A DNA stretch of 8,417 nucleotides from an uncultured Ruminococcus sp. (GCA_945835085.1 CAMAIG010000046.1:1-8417); one strand, 5' to 3'. Positions 1-6,718 are shown, numbered from the stretch's first letter. Made by a program: numbers and translations. Notes: generated by a model not told the origin, from the letters alone.

Positions 1-6
1 TATTTT

Positions 7-40
7 GCAATAACTATTTCATTTGCGGCTCGGTAACGTT
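7..40 (+). repeat. Copy 1 of an intergenic repeat (20-bp identical core)
   Basis: Positions 21-40 (ATTTGCGGCTCGGTAACGTT) are identical, in the same orientation, to 6733-6752. Extending the comparison leftwards without gaps gives 34-bp blocks (7-40 and 6719-6752) matching at about 28 of 34 positions. Both blocks begin with GCAA. Both copies lie just beyond the 3' ends of genes. A 20-bp exact match within 8.4 kb is unlikely by chance, so this is probably a dispersed intergenic repeat. The family name is not known to me. Confidence 0.65.
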
Positions 41-58
41 TGTACGGCAGCCCGCAAA
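22..58. other. Imperfect inverted repeat / hairpin downstream of the response regulator
   Basis: The arm at 22-35 (TTTGCGGCTCGGTA) pairs with 43-58 (TACGGCAGCCCGCAAA) with one bulge and one or two mismatches around a 7-nt loop. It lies 25-60 bp past the stop of the minus-strand response regulator gene. It could therefore act as a transcription terminator or mRNA 3'-end structure. Read on the minus strand it is not followed by a clear U-tract, so a classical intrinsic terminator is doubtful. It includes the 20-bp repeat core. Confidence 0.4.
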
Positions 59-82
59 CATTTGATTTAGCGGGAGCGCCCC

Positions 83-790
83 TCATAAAGCCGAAAACTC
101 TTCCCATACTGCAAGAATGGCTCTTTTGTCCCGTACCTTCAGAGGATAGCTTTCGCCGTTTGCGAGAATGCAGGCTCCGTCGGTGATCTCCGAAATATGC
201 TCCATATTCACAACTATCCCCTTATTGACGGAGAGAAACCGCTTGTCATCGGCTATCATTCCCATGATGTCGGAGAAGGTCATTCTGATGGAATAGCTCT
301 CTCCGCCGATGGTGCGGATATTGACATAATGACCCGATGAAAGTATGCTTGTGATCTTTGACAGTGAAAGTCTGAGCTTTGCCTTGCCCTTGTTAAGCTC
401 CAATATCCTTTGGGCAGAGGGCATGGTTTTCAGCAGCTCGTCCATGACCTTGAAAATACGCTCCTTTGAAACGGGCTTCATTATGTAATCAAAGGCATGG
501 CAGGAAAAGGCGTCCAGCATATGTGTATCGCTGGCGGTGATGAATACTATGCGGCAGTCATTGTCCGTTTTCCTAAGCTCCAGTGATGTCTGAACGCCGT
601 TAAGCTCCGTCATATACACGTCCATGAACACCACGTCATAGCTGCCCTTGTCAAATATCTCAAGAAATTCCATGCCCCCGGAAAAGCTGTCTATGGTCAC
701 AGCAATATTATTCTCGTCGGCATATTTTGTTATGAAATTTTCGATTATTTTCAGAATGATAATATCATCATCAATAACGGCTATTTTCAT
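83..790 (-). CDS. LytTR-family response regulator (receiver + LytTR DNA-binding domain)
   Basis: This is a cytoplasmic transcription regulator of the AgrA/LytR type, 235 residues if started at the ATG at 788-790. Residues about 1-120 form a CheY-like receiver. They show the acidic cluster IDDD (residues 6-9), the phospho-acceptor Asp57 in FMDVYM, the switch Thr85 in FITAS, and Lys105 in MKPVSKE. Residues about 135-235 form a LytTR DNA-binding domain, with blocks such as SSGHYVNI and RFLSVNKGIVVNM. An in-frame ATG four codons upstream (802) directly abuts the AAGGA ribosome binding site at 803-807, so it is unlikely to be used. The chosen ATG is about 12 nt from that site. The gene starts about 35 bp after the large CapA-like gene on the same strand and is probably in its operon. 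Its histidine kinase is not in the window. LytTR regulators often control surface, virulence or bacteriocin genes; the targets here are unknown. Confidence 0.93.
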   Translation of the reverse strand: MKIAVIDDDIIILKIIENFITKYADENNIAVTIDSFSGGMEFLEIFDKGSYDVVFMDVYMTELNGVQTSLELRKTDNDCRIVFITASDTHMLDAFSCHAFDYIMKPVSKERIFKVMDELLKTMPSAQRILELNKGKAKLRLSLSKITSILSSGHYVNIRTIGGESYSIRMTFSDIMGMIADDKRFLSVNKGIVVNMEHISEITDGACILANGESYPLKVRDKRAILAVWEEFSAL

Positions 791-802
791 ATTTATGACC
801 AT

Positions 803-807
803 TCCTT
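803..807 (-). promoter_or_regulatory. Ribosome binding site of the LytTR regulator
   Basis: AAGGA on the minus strand, in the short gap after the large upstream gene. It touches the ATG at 800-802 with no spacing and is 12 nt from the ATG at 788-790. This favours the downstream start, which also gives the usual receiver opening MKIAVIDDD. Confidence 0.55.
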
Positions 808-825
808 TTTTGTGAGTTTTGGTGC

Positions 826-3800
826 TTATTTTCTTCCAAGCTTCAGATCACGCAGGAAAATATAGTCATCATCGGCTTTGTCATAATACCTTTTCCCGCT
901 GCCCGAAATTATCTCGGAAACATATCTTCCCGCAAGTGCATAGAATTCGTCCTCGTAATGGACCATATGAGCACCGCCAAGGGGAAAGCTGTCCGACCCA
1001 TAGAAATGCTTTGATATATCTATCACACAGCAGCCCGTAAGCTCTGCAAACATATCCTCAAAGGTGCGTATAAATGCTCTTTTTTCCTCAATGCGGTCGG
1101 TTTCAAGGGGTTTTAAGCGAAAATCAAGATCAATATAGCTGCTTTTGAGGTCTGCCCTTATCAGAATAATATTGCTGCCGTAGCGGGAGCGGGCAAACTC
1201 TGCAAAGCTTTCCATGCCTCTTCTGCATTCCTCGGCAGTTCGCTTGTGGAAAAGATAGGCGGGAGTGCAGTCTTTGGCTATGGAAGCATAGAAATCCGTC
1301 CTAAGGATAAAATCGTCCGTTTCAAACAGACCGCCCTTGAATTCCATCATGCTGCATACAAGGTCGTACATATCTGCAATGAGCCACTTGCCGCCGCTTT
1401 CCCTCAGCAGCCCTTTGCCTGCATGGGAAAAGGCTTCGGCAACCGTTCTCCTTCGCCAGCTGCTTGAACAGAAGGCGGCAGAGTCCTCGGGGACTGCATG
1501 ATCTATAGGCGGCTCGTCTGCGATAATGCAGGGCTGCTTGAATATATACCGTGATACTTCTATTTTGTCCGCTGCCCTGTTAAGAGCTTCACGGGAAATG
1601 CAGCTGCCCCAGATATCGGCTTTTATCCGATCATGGGCATGGGAATATTCCCGAAGCCTTTGGGGATCATTTGCCAGGAGAAGATAAACCTGGGCATTTT
1701 TTTCGGTAACATCGGCACCTGTTTTCTCCCTAAGAAGCTGCACAAGCTTTTTTATTATGCGAAAATTATATTTAAAAATGACAGAGTATTCATCAAAGGG
1801 ACGGGAGATATCTCCGCTTTTTATGGCATTTATCGCCCGTGCCGCAGAGATAAGCTCAGAGGAGCTGTTATTCCCGAGAAATTTTTCCACATAGCAAAGG
1901 CTTACCCCTGCATTTTTCAGGCGGATAAGCCCGGGACGGTTAAGAGTGGCAAATTCCCGTGAGGTTTCCGCAATTATCTCGTCGGCGGCATTGTCCATGT
2001 CAAGAAGCCTGCTCTGATATGCTCTGGCGGTCATGCTGTGATAGTATTTCATCACCCTGTCAAACCATATTTCCGTGTCACGTTCACTTATGTAAAAACG
2101 CCCGCTTTTTCCCTCGGTGATCTCCGAAGCAGCCCTTGCACAATGCTCATAAAAAGCAGGCTCGAAGGCTGAGGGGGAGCTGTCATTACAGTCACGGAAA
2201 TAGTGCCTTGAAACATCAATAACGCATGGAGCGGCAAGCTCAATGAAATACTCCTCCATCTGCTTCATGAGCCTGTTTACGGAAGCCTTCGGGGAACAGT
2301 TTCTCAGCTCGCTCCCTACAACACCCATTGAGGGAAATTCAAGCCTGATAAGGATTATCCTCTCCTTGGGGAAAACGGACAGCAGCTTTTCGGCATAGCT
2401 TTTGATAAGGGGCTTCCAGAAATCCTCCTTAAATGGGGGAGCTATCCTTTGAGCAATGTCCTTGTGTGCCGAAAAATGCCCCGACCTCAGAAATGCGTTT
2501 GATGCGGTATAAAGACTGTCTGAAATTTTTATGCAGGATATTGCCGCAGCGGCATAAAAATCCACCGCAATGAAATCTGCACCGCAGGAGGACATATAGC
2601 CTTCAAAGCTTTTTTCAATGTCGGTTTTAAGATTTGTGCCGCCCTCACCGCATTCACAGCCCTTGCCCGAAAATACGGTGAGAGGTGAGATTATAAGCCC
2701 TGTGCCGTCAATATCCTCACAGGAGCTTTCAAATATTCTTTTTAAAACTGCTGAGCCCTGGAGCAGTATCTTATGTCTGCCCGAGGGCATTTTTCTGCCG
2801 CAAAGCTCCTTGATGGAAATGGCTGCCTTTTCACGCAGTTCATCTCCAATTGGAAATACGGGGTAAACCTTAACGCCCTTTTGGGTGTCTGTGCTTATTA
2901 CGGGAATAAGGGAAAGGGTGCAGCTCAGTCTGCCGTTTTTCTCCCTTACGCTTATCCGTGCAGCTCCGCCGTATCTGTTTTCGGGAAGCTCGGACATGGC
3001 GGTAAGGAAATTTCCCAGAGAATATATGCAGGGGACTGTCCGTCCGTCTGAGGAGATTATCTCGCTGTATTCCTGCATAACATGGGGATGAGAGCCGATT
3101 ATCACATCAGCGCCGCAGTCAGCCATTAACCGTGCCGCTTCACGCTGATATTTCCTCACCGCAGCGGAATTCATTCTTCCCCAGTGGATAACTGCGATAA
3201 TTATCTCTGCGCCGCTGCTTCTTGCCGCCTTGCAATGCTCCGCAAAGCTTTCGGGGGAATATCTTGCAAGAAGTCCTGTTTTGTCGTCAATATTGGTTTC
3301 GGTGCCGTTTGAAATCATGCTCTGAGCGATAAAAGCGGTTTTTATGCCGCAAATATCCCTTACCACGGGGTCGTCGCCCATGGCACCTATATTTATCATG
3401 CCGTTTTCTTTTATAATGCGAATGGTTTCCTCCGCACCCCAAATGCCATGGTCGCAGTTGTGGTTGTTTGCGGTAATGAGAGCGTCAAAGCCCGCATATG
3501 CCGCCGCAGCAGCAAATGTGGAGGGGGAATTGCAGTTGGGACTGCCGCAGTCCGTCCGAAGCTGCTCATGCTCAAAGGGGGCATTATCGCAGCATACGGT
3601 TTCAAGCACCGCTGCGGAAAAATCCGCACGGCTTATTATTTCCCTCACAGGTGCAAAAGCCTCGGAAAAATCAAACATCACAGCCTCGGCTTTTCTCTGA
3701 AGGGGAGCGGAGCACATAAGATCCCCTGCAATGATTATCTCAGCCTGCCTGTTTCGCTTTCGTGACAGCTTTCTTCCCACGGAAATTTTCACGGATACCG

Positions 3801-4287
3801 TTTCCCCCGCCGAGGACAGGAGGATATCTGCTTCTCCCGAACTTAGAGCCGTAACTGTGCCCGCTTCGTCAACAGAAGCAACTAAGCTGTCAGAGGACAC
3901 AAAGGCAGCGGGGGGAACGGTGTTTTTGTATTCCCACCTTATCTGTGCCGTTTCACCCGGCTGCATACAGATGACCTTCTGAGCCGTGAGCTTATGTGAT
4001 ATAGGTGTAAAGGGCACCTTTTCCGAAAAGGGACCCATTATCTCTCTGCCGTTTTTTCTTATGAATGCACAGACCTCCGCCAGATATTCCCTGCCGTTTT
4101 CAAAGCCCATTATGACCTTTGAGGTCCCGATGGCGTATCGGGTCTTTATGCATAGCTGCGGTGCTTCGGCTCTGTAATACCTGAGGATATAACCGTCTGC
4201 ACCGTCAACAGCCTTCCAGCAGGTCTTTGCTGCACGGTGAAGCCCTGCTGCGGTAAATCCGCCGGGGACGCTGAGCGGGGTATCCAT
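826..4287 (-). CDS. Multidomain CapA-like metallophosphatase fused to two DUF6270-like domains
   Basis: The protein has 1153 residues. Residues about 5-95 resemble an FN3 module (CWKAVDGADGYILRYY). Residues about 98-170 resemble a BIG2 Ig-like domain (ASVDEAGTVTALSSGEADI). Residues about 182-490 are a CapA/PGA_cap metallophosphatase-like domain with GDLM (188-191), ANNHNCDHG (273-281), HWG (368-370), GSHPHVMQ (398-405) and SLGNF (423-427). Residues about 505-740 and 888-1150 are two related copies of a DUF6270-like domain. The second has the hallmark GSCISR (894-899); the first reads GSAVLK (511-516). A helical linker (about 741-885) separates them. CapA proteins are known from poly-gamma-glutamate capsule synthesis, and DUF6270 proteins occur in surface-polysaccharide loci, so a role in a surface polymer is inferred; the substrate is unknown. 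An in-frame TGA at 4294-4296 sits just before the ATG, and no signal peptide or transmembrane helix is evident. GAAAGG lies 10 nt upstream and GAGGG 3 nt upstream. It is followed by the LytTR regulator gene. Confidence 0.85.
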   Translation of the reverse strand: MDTPLSVPGGFTAAGLHRAAKTCWKAVDGADGYILRYYRAEAPQLCIKTRYAIGTSKVIMGFENGREYLAEVCAFIRKNGREIMGPFSEKVPFTPISHKLTAQKVICMQPGETAQIRWEYKNTVPPAAFVSSDSLVASVDEAGTVTALSSGEADILLSSAGETVSVKISVGRKLSRKRNRQAEIIIAGDLMCSAPLQRKAEAVMFDFSEAFAPVREIISRADFSAAVLETVCCDNAPFEHEQLRTDCGSPNCNSPSTFAAAAAYAGFDALITANNHNCDHGIWGAEETIRIIKENGMINIGAMGDDPVVRDICGIKTAFIAQSMISNGTETNIDDKTGLLARYSPESFAEHCKAARSSGAEIIIAVIHWGRMNSAAVRKYQREAARLMADCGADVIIGSHPHVMQEYSEIISSDGRTVPCIYSLGNFLTAMSELPENRYGGAARISVREKNGRLSCTLSLIPVISTDTQKGVKVYPVFPIGDELREKAAISIKELCGRKMPSGRHKILLQGSAVLKRIFESSCEDIDGTGLIISPLTVFSGKGCECGEGGTNLKTDIEKSFEGYMSSCGADFIAVDFYAAAAISCIKISDSLYTASNAFLRSGHFSAHKDIAQRIAPPFKEDFWKPLIKSYAEKLLSVFPKERIILIRLEFPSMGVVGSELRNCSPKASVNRLMKQMEEYFIELAAPCVIDVSRHYFRDCNDSSPSAFEPAFYEHCARAASEITEGKSGRFYISERDTEIWFDRVMKYYHSMTARAYQSRLLDMDNAADEIIAETSREFATLNRPGLIRLKNAGVSLCYVEKFLGNNSSSELISAARAINAIKSGDISRPFDEYSVIFKYNFRIIKKLVQLLREKTGADVTEKNAQVYLLLANDPQRLREYSHAHDRIKADIWGSCISREALNRAADKIEVSRYIFKQPCIIADEPPIDHAVPEDSAAFCSSSWRRRTVAEAFSHAGKGLLRESGGKWLIADMYDLVCSMMEFKGGLFETDDFILRTDFYASIAKDCTPAYLFHKRTAEECRRGMESFAEFARSRYGSNIILIRADLKSSYIDLDFRLKPLETDRIEEKRAFIRTFEDMFAELTGCCVIDISKHFYGSDSFPLGGAHMVHYEDEFYALAGRYVSEIISGSGKRYYDKADDDYIFLRDLKLGRK

Positions 4288-4339
4288 GTTCCCTCAACCT
4301 TTCAAAAAAATAGTCTGTGACCGGGGGGGTTCTGAAATA

Positions 4340-4368
4340 ATTATACCATCACTTGACTGTTATGTCAA
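4340..4368 (-). promoter_or_regulatory. Consensus sigma-A promoter for the CapA/DUF6270 gene
   Basis: On the minus strand, TTGACA (4363-4368) and TATAAT (4340-4345) are separated by exactly 17 bp, with an extended -10 TG one base upstream of the -10 box. This matches the housekeeping promoter consensus perfectly. Transcription would start near 4333, giving a leader of about 45 nt with a run of seven C (4323-4329) before the ATG at 4287. It faces away from the potassium channel promoter. Confidence 0.88.
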
Positions 4369-4397
4369 CAAAAAGCCTTCATATTGCAGTATCCCAC

Positions 4398-4426
4398 TTG
4401 AAAATGACCGTAAAATATTGTATAAT
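4398..4426 (+). promoter_or_regulatory. Sigma-A promoter for the potassium channel gene
   Basis: TTGAAA (4398-4403) and TATAAT (4421-4426) are separated by 17 bp. The predicted transcription start near 4433 lies 28 nt before the GTG start at 4461. It rules out the upstream in-frame TTG at 4353 as a translation start from this transcript. The -35 boxes of the two divergent promoters are 29 bp apart, so one bound regulator could affect both. Confidence 0.85.
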
Positions 4427-4446
4427 AGCATTAACTTATATTTTTG

Positions 4447-4452
4447 AAAGGA
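4447..4452 (+). promoter_or_regulatory. Ribosome binding site fixing the GTG start of the channel gene
   Basis: AAAGGA lies 8 nt upstream of the GTG at 4461 and downstream of the promoter. It is good evidence that translation starts at this GTG. Confidence 0.8.
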
Positions 4453-4460
4453 TAAGCTCT

Positions 4461-5423
4461 GTGAAAAAAAGAATTTTTGATATAATCCAGATCGGCAACA
4501 AGGAAGATCTTCCCAGCAGATTTTTCGATATCTTCATCGTAACTGCAATTATCCTCAATATCCTTACCCTTTTTCTTGAAACCTTTGAGGAGCTTTCGGC
4601 AATGTTTCCCGTTTTAAAGGTCATTGAGCTTGTGACTGTATGCATATTCTGCGTGGAATATGCGGCAAGAGTATGGACGGCGGATTACCTTTATCCCGGC
4701 TGCTCCAAAATGAAGGCAAGGGTCAGGTTTATTTTTTCCTTTGACGGTATTGTGGATCTTCTGACTATACTGCCATTTTTCTATCTCTCGGGCTTTATCG
4801 CATTCAGAATGCTGAGAGTGGTAAGGATATTCAGGCTTTTCAGGATAAACAGCCAATATGACTCCTTCAATGTCATCACATCGGTACTTCTTGAAAAGAA
4901 AAATCAGATAATATCCTCCGTTTTTATAATACTGATTCTTCTCCTTGCATCGTCCCTGGGAATGTACAGCGCCGAGCATGAGGCACAGCCCGAGGTGTTC
5001 AGAAATGCTTTTTCGGGCATATGGTGGAGTATGTCAACGCTCCTCACCGTTGGCTACGGAGATATTTATCCCGTGACAGTTATCGGCAGGATAATGGCGA
5101 TAGTTATTGCCTTTCTGGGAGTGGGCGTCGTGGCGATACCCACAGGTATCATCAGCGCAGGCTTCGTGGAGCAGTATAACGAAAATGAGAATTCCGACAA
5201 AAAGCTCCGTGACATTTCCCATATCGGCGAGATAATCGTCGGTATGGATGACGATATCGTGGGGCAGACGGTGGACGAGATACAAACGGAATACAATGTC
5301 AGGCTCTATCTGATAATCAGAGGAGAGCTTACCCTGGTGGCGTCGGGCTCCACAAGGATAATGGGAGGAGATATCCTGGTAATTGAATCGGAAAAATTAG
5401 TTAAGGCAGCACCGAAAAAATAA
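4461..5423 (+). CDS. Voltage-gated potassium channel with C-terminal TrkA-C/RCK-C domain
   Basis: This is a predicted inner-membrane ion channel subunit of 320 residues, expected to form a tetramer. Helices are S1 (about 21-39), S2 (52-70, with a conserved FCVEYAAR), S3 (88-110, with DGIVDLLTILP), S4 (112-128), S5 (149-170), the pore loop, and S6 (206-232). S4 carries an arginine at every third position (116, 119, 122, 125, 128), the signature of a voltage sensor. The selectivity filter TVGYGD (196-201) indicates K+ specificity. Residues about 255-313 resemble a TrkA-C (RCK-C) domain, with VGQTVDEI, LIIRGELT and GGDILVIE. No RCK-N Rossmann domain precedes it. The GTG start is chosen because AAAGGA lies 8 nt upstream and the promoter lies between it and the alternative TTG at 4353. 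The gene is monocistronic, with its own promoter and terminator. The ligand sensed by the C-terminal domain, if any, is unknown. Confidence 0.93.
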   Translation: MKKRIFDIIQIGNKEDLPSRFFDIFIVTAIILNILTLFLETFEELSAMFPVLKVIELVTVCIFCVEYAARVWTADYLYPGCSKMKARVRFIFSFDGIVDLLTILPFFYLSGFIAFRMLRVVRIFRLFRINSQYDSFNVITSVLLEKKNQIISSVFIILILLLASSLGMYSAEHEAQPEVFRNAFSGIWWSMSTLLTVGYGDIYPVTVIGRIMAIVIAFLGVGVVAIPTGIISAGFVEQYNENENSDKKLRDISHIGEIIVGMDDDIVGQTVDEIQTEYNVRLYLIIRGELTLVASGSTRIMGGDILVIESEKLVKAAPKK

Positions 5424-5446
5424 CAGGTGCTGCCTTAATTTTTTTT
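5401..5446 (+). terminator. Strong intrinsic terminator overlapping the end of the channel gene
   Basis: TTAAGGCAGCACC (5401-5413) and GGTGCTGCCTTAA (5426-5438) form a perfect 13-bp stem with a 12-nt loop, followed by eight T (5439-5446). The left arm encodes some of the last residues (VKAAP) and the stop codon at 5421-5423 lies in the loop, so the terminator begins within the coding sequence. It separates the channel gene from the diguanylate cyclase gene. Confidence 0.95.
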
Positions 5447-5463
5447 GAAAAAATCATTTTCTG

Positions 5464-5492
5464 TTGACAGTTTATCCATATTATGATATAAT
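5464..5492 (+). promoter_or_regulatory. Consensus sigma-A promoter for the diguanylate cyclase gene
   Basis: TTGACA (5464-5469) and TATAAT (5487-5492) are spaced 17 bp apart, with TG at 5484-5485 forming an extended -10. Transcription would start near 5499, about 28 nt before the TTG start codon. It lies 18 bp after the T-tract of the preceding terminator. The short leader leaves no room for a riboswitch. Confidence 0.9.
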
Positions 5493-5512
5493 ATTCTTAA
5501 AAAATACAGCTC

Positions 5513-5517
5513 AGGGG
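5513..5517 (+). promoter_or_regulatory. Ribosome binding site fixing the TTG start of the cyclase gene
   Basis: AGGGG ends 9 nt before the TTG at 5527. Another in-frame TTG at 5518 directly touches it and is too close to be used. The in-frame TTG at 5464 is the promoter -35 box and precedes the transcript. Confidence 0.7.
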
Positions 5518-5526
5518 TTGATAAGC

Positions 5527-6675
5527 TTGTCTGTTATCCTTACTGTCAGAGAGGAAGCGGTGTGTCTGCTTGTTCTCATTTTCCTGTTCTTCTACCATTC
5601 GATTTACAAAAATAATGACGACAACGACGGAAAATCATTTCTGAAAATAACATTCTGTGCCATCTGTCATGTTGTTCTTGACATTATTACCGTATTTACC
5701 GTAAATAATCTCGATATCGTTCCCGCAGCAGTTAACAAGGTGCTGCATCTGGCGTTTTTCTGCTTCGGCGTGATGTTCATAATAGAATTTCTCGATTATG
5801 TGTTCAAGCTGACAATGCCCTATCAGCTCCTGCAGAGATACCGCAGGGTCAAGTTTTTTCCAATACCTATCATAATTTTGCTGTCATTTTTCCTCCCAAT
5901 AAATTATATTGAAGGCAGGGGAACGAATTACAGTCATGGTCCTCTGGTTTTTGTATGCTACGCTGTATTTGCCGTTTACTGCATATTTGCCATGGGGCTT
6001 TCTCTTGCAAACTACAAAAATCTTGACAAAAAGACCCGCCTTGCTGTGCTGCCTACCATTACCCTGATGGCGGTGCTTATCTCGCTTCAGGCGGTGATAC
6101 CCGAGCTGCTTATTACGGGAGCCGGTGTGACCTTTGTCTGCATAGGTTTGTTTGTCACGGTTGATAATCCCGTTTCCTCCTATCTCGAACAGGCACTCTG
6201 GGACAATGCCACGGGTGTACGCAATAAAAACAGCTTTCAGAAGCAGCTGTCCGCTCTGGAGAAGAAATATCAGAAAAAGCCCGTAAGCATCGGCTTTGTT
6301 ATCTGCGATATGAACGGGCTGAAGCTCATTAACGATAATTACGGTCATGCAGAGGGCGACAAGCTCATTAAGGCAGCTGCAGGGGTGCTTCTGGAAAATC
6401 TTGCCACCGCATACAACGTTTACCGTATAGGCGGAGATGAATTTGCGGTGATATATCTTTCTCCCGACAATGAGTCTGTTAAGGAGGAGATCGAAAACGT
6501 CAGAAAAGCCTGCGATGAATACAAGGACAGTCCCATTAAGCTGAGCATTGCCATGGGCTTTTCCTCGGGGACTGTGACCTCTTCGGAATTTATGGATATT
6601 TACAGGCAGGCAGATGCTCTGATGTATGAAAACAAGGCTGCCATAAAAAGGCTCTGCCCCGAATTCCGCAGATAG
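5527..6675 (+). CDS. Membrane-bound diguanylate cyclase (GGDEF domain)
   Basis: This predicted membrane enzyme makes cyclic di-GMP from two GTP. It has 382 residues when started at the TTG at 5527. The N-terminal half holds about seven hydrophobic segments (near 13-27, 41-59, 72-91, 110-127, 139-161, 172-191 and 194-212) and may be a sensor; I do not recognise its family. Residues about 224-375 form the GGDEF domain. It has the entry motif DNATGVRNKNSF, the metal and substrate block CDMNGLKLINDNYGHAEGD, the signature IGGDEF (GGDEF at 302-306) and a C-terminal ADALMYENK. All residues normally needed for catalysis appear present. The four residues at the inhibitory I-site position (RxxD, five residues before GGDEF) read ATAY, so product inhibition at that site is unlikely. 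No EAL or HD-GYP domain is present. It has its own promoter and is convergent with the downstream glycosidase gene. Confidence 0.94.
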   Translation: MSVILTVREEAVCLLVLIFLFFYHSIYKNNDDNDGKSFLKITFCAICHVVLDIITVFTVNNLDIVPAAVNKVLHLAFFCFGVMFIIEFLDYVFKLTMPYQLLQRYRRVKFFPIPIIILLSFFLPINYIEGRGTNYSHGPLVFVCYAVFAVYCIFAMGLSLANYKNLDKKTRLAVLPTITLMAVLISLQAVIPELLITGAGVTFVCIGLFVTVDNPVSSYLEQALWDNATGVRNKNSFQKQLSALEKKYQKKPVSIGFVICDMNGLKLINDNYGHAEGDKLIKAAAGVLLENLATAYNVYRIGGDEFAVIYLSPDNESVKEEIENVRKACDEYKDSPIKLSIAMGFSSGTVTSSEFMDIYRQADALMYENKAAIKRLCPEFRR

Positions 6676-6682
6676 CGGCTCG

Positions 6683-6706
6683 GCGGCGTGTCGCCGCAGC
6701 CACCTC
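6683..6706 (+). repeat. 24-bp hairpin-bearing repeat, copy 1
   Basis: The block starting GCGGCGTGTCGCCGC matches 6782-6805 at 21 of 24 positions. Bases 6683-6697 form a perfect 6-bp GC stem with a TGT triloop, just after the cyclase stop codon. No U-tract follows, so this is not an obvious intrinsic terminator. Differences between copies fall partly at paired positions. Confidence 0.65.
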
Positions 6707-6718
6707 GTTGGTCAGACA

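Noticed and set aside
3344..3765. Several open frames of 70-118 codons on the plus strand opposite the CapA domain
   Set aside because: They are low-complexity shadows of the well-supported minus-strand gene, have no clear ribosome binding sites and resemble no family I know.
4352..4361. AACAGTCAAG on the minus strand, similar to a LytTR/AgrA half-site (TACAGTTAAG), inside the promoter spacer
   Set aside because: LytTR regulators normally bind two direct repeats about 12 bp apart; I find no second copy at the expected distance on either side, so one half-site could be chance.
4353..4460. N-terminal extension of the channel to a TTG at 4353
   Set aside because: The promoter at 4398-4426 lies within this stretch and AAAGGA precedes the GTG at 4461.
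5464..5526. N-terminal extension of the cyclase to a TTG at 5464
   Set aside because: That TTG is the -35 box of the consensus promoter; the ribosome binding site at 5513-5517 serves the TTG at 5527.
5424..5526. c-di-GMP riboswitch ahead of the cyclase
   Set aside because: The leader after the promoter is only about 28 nt, too short for any known c-di-GMP riboswitch.
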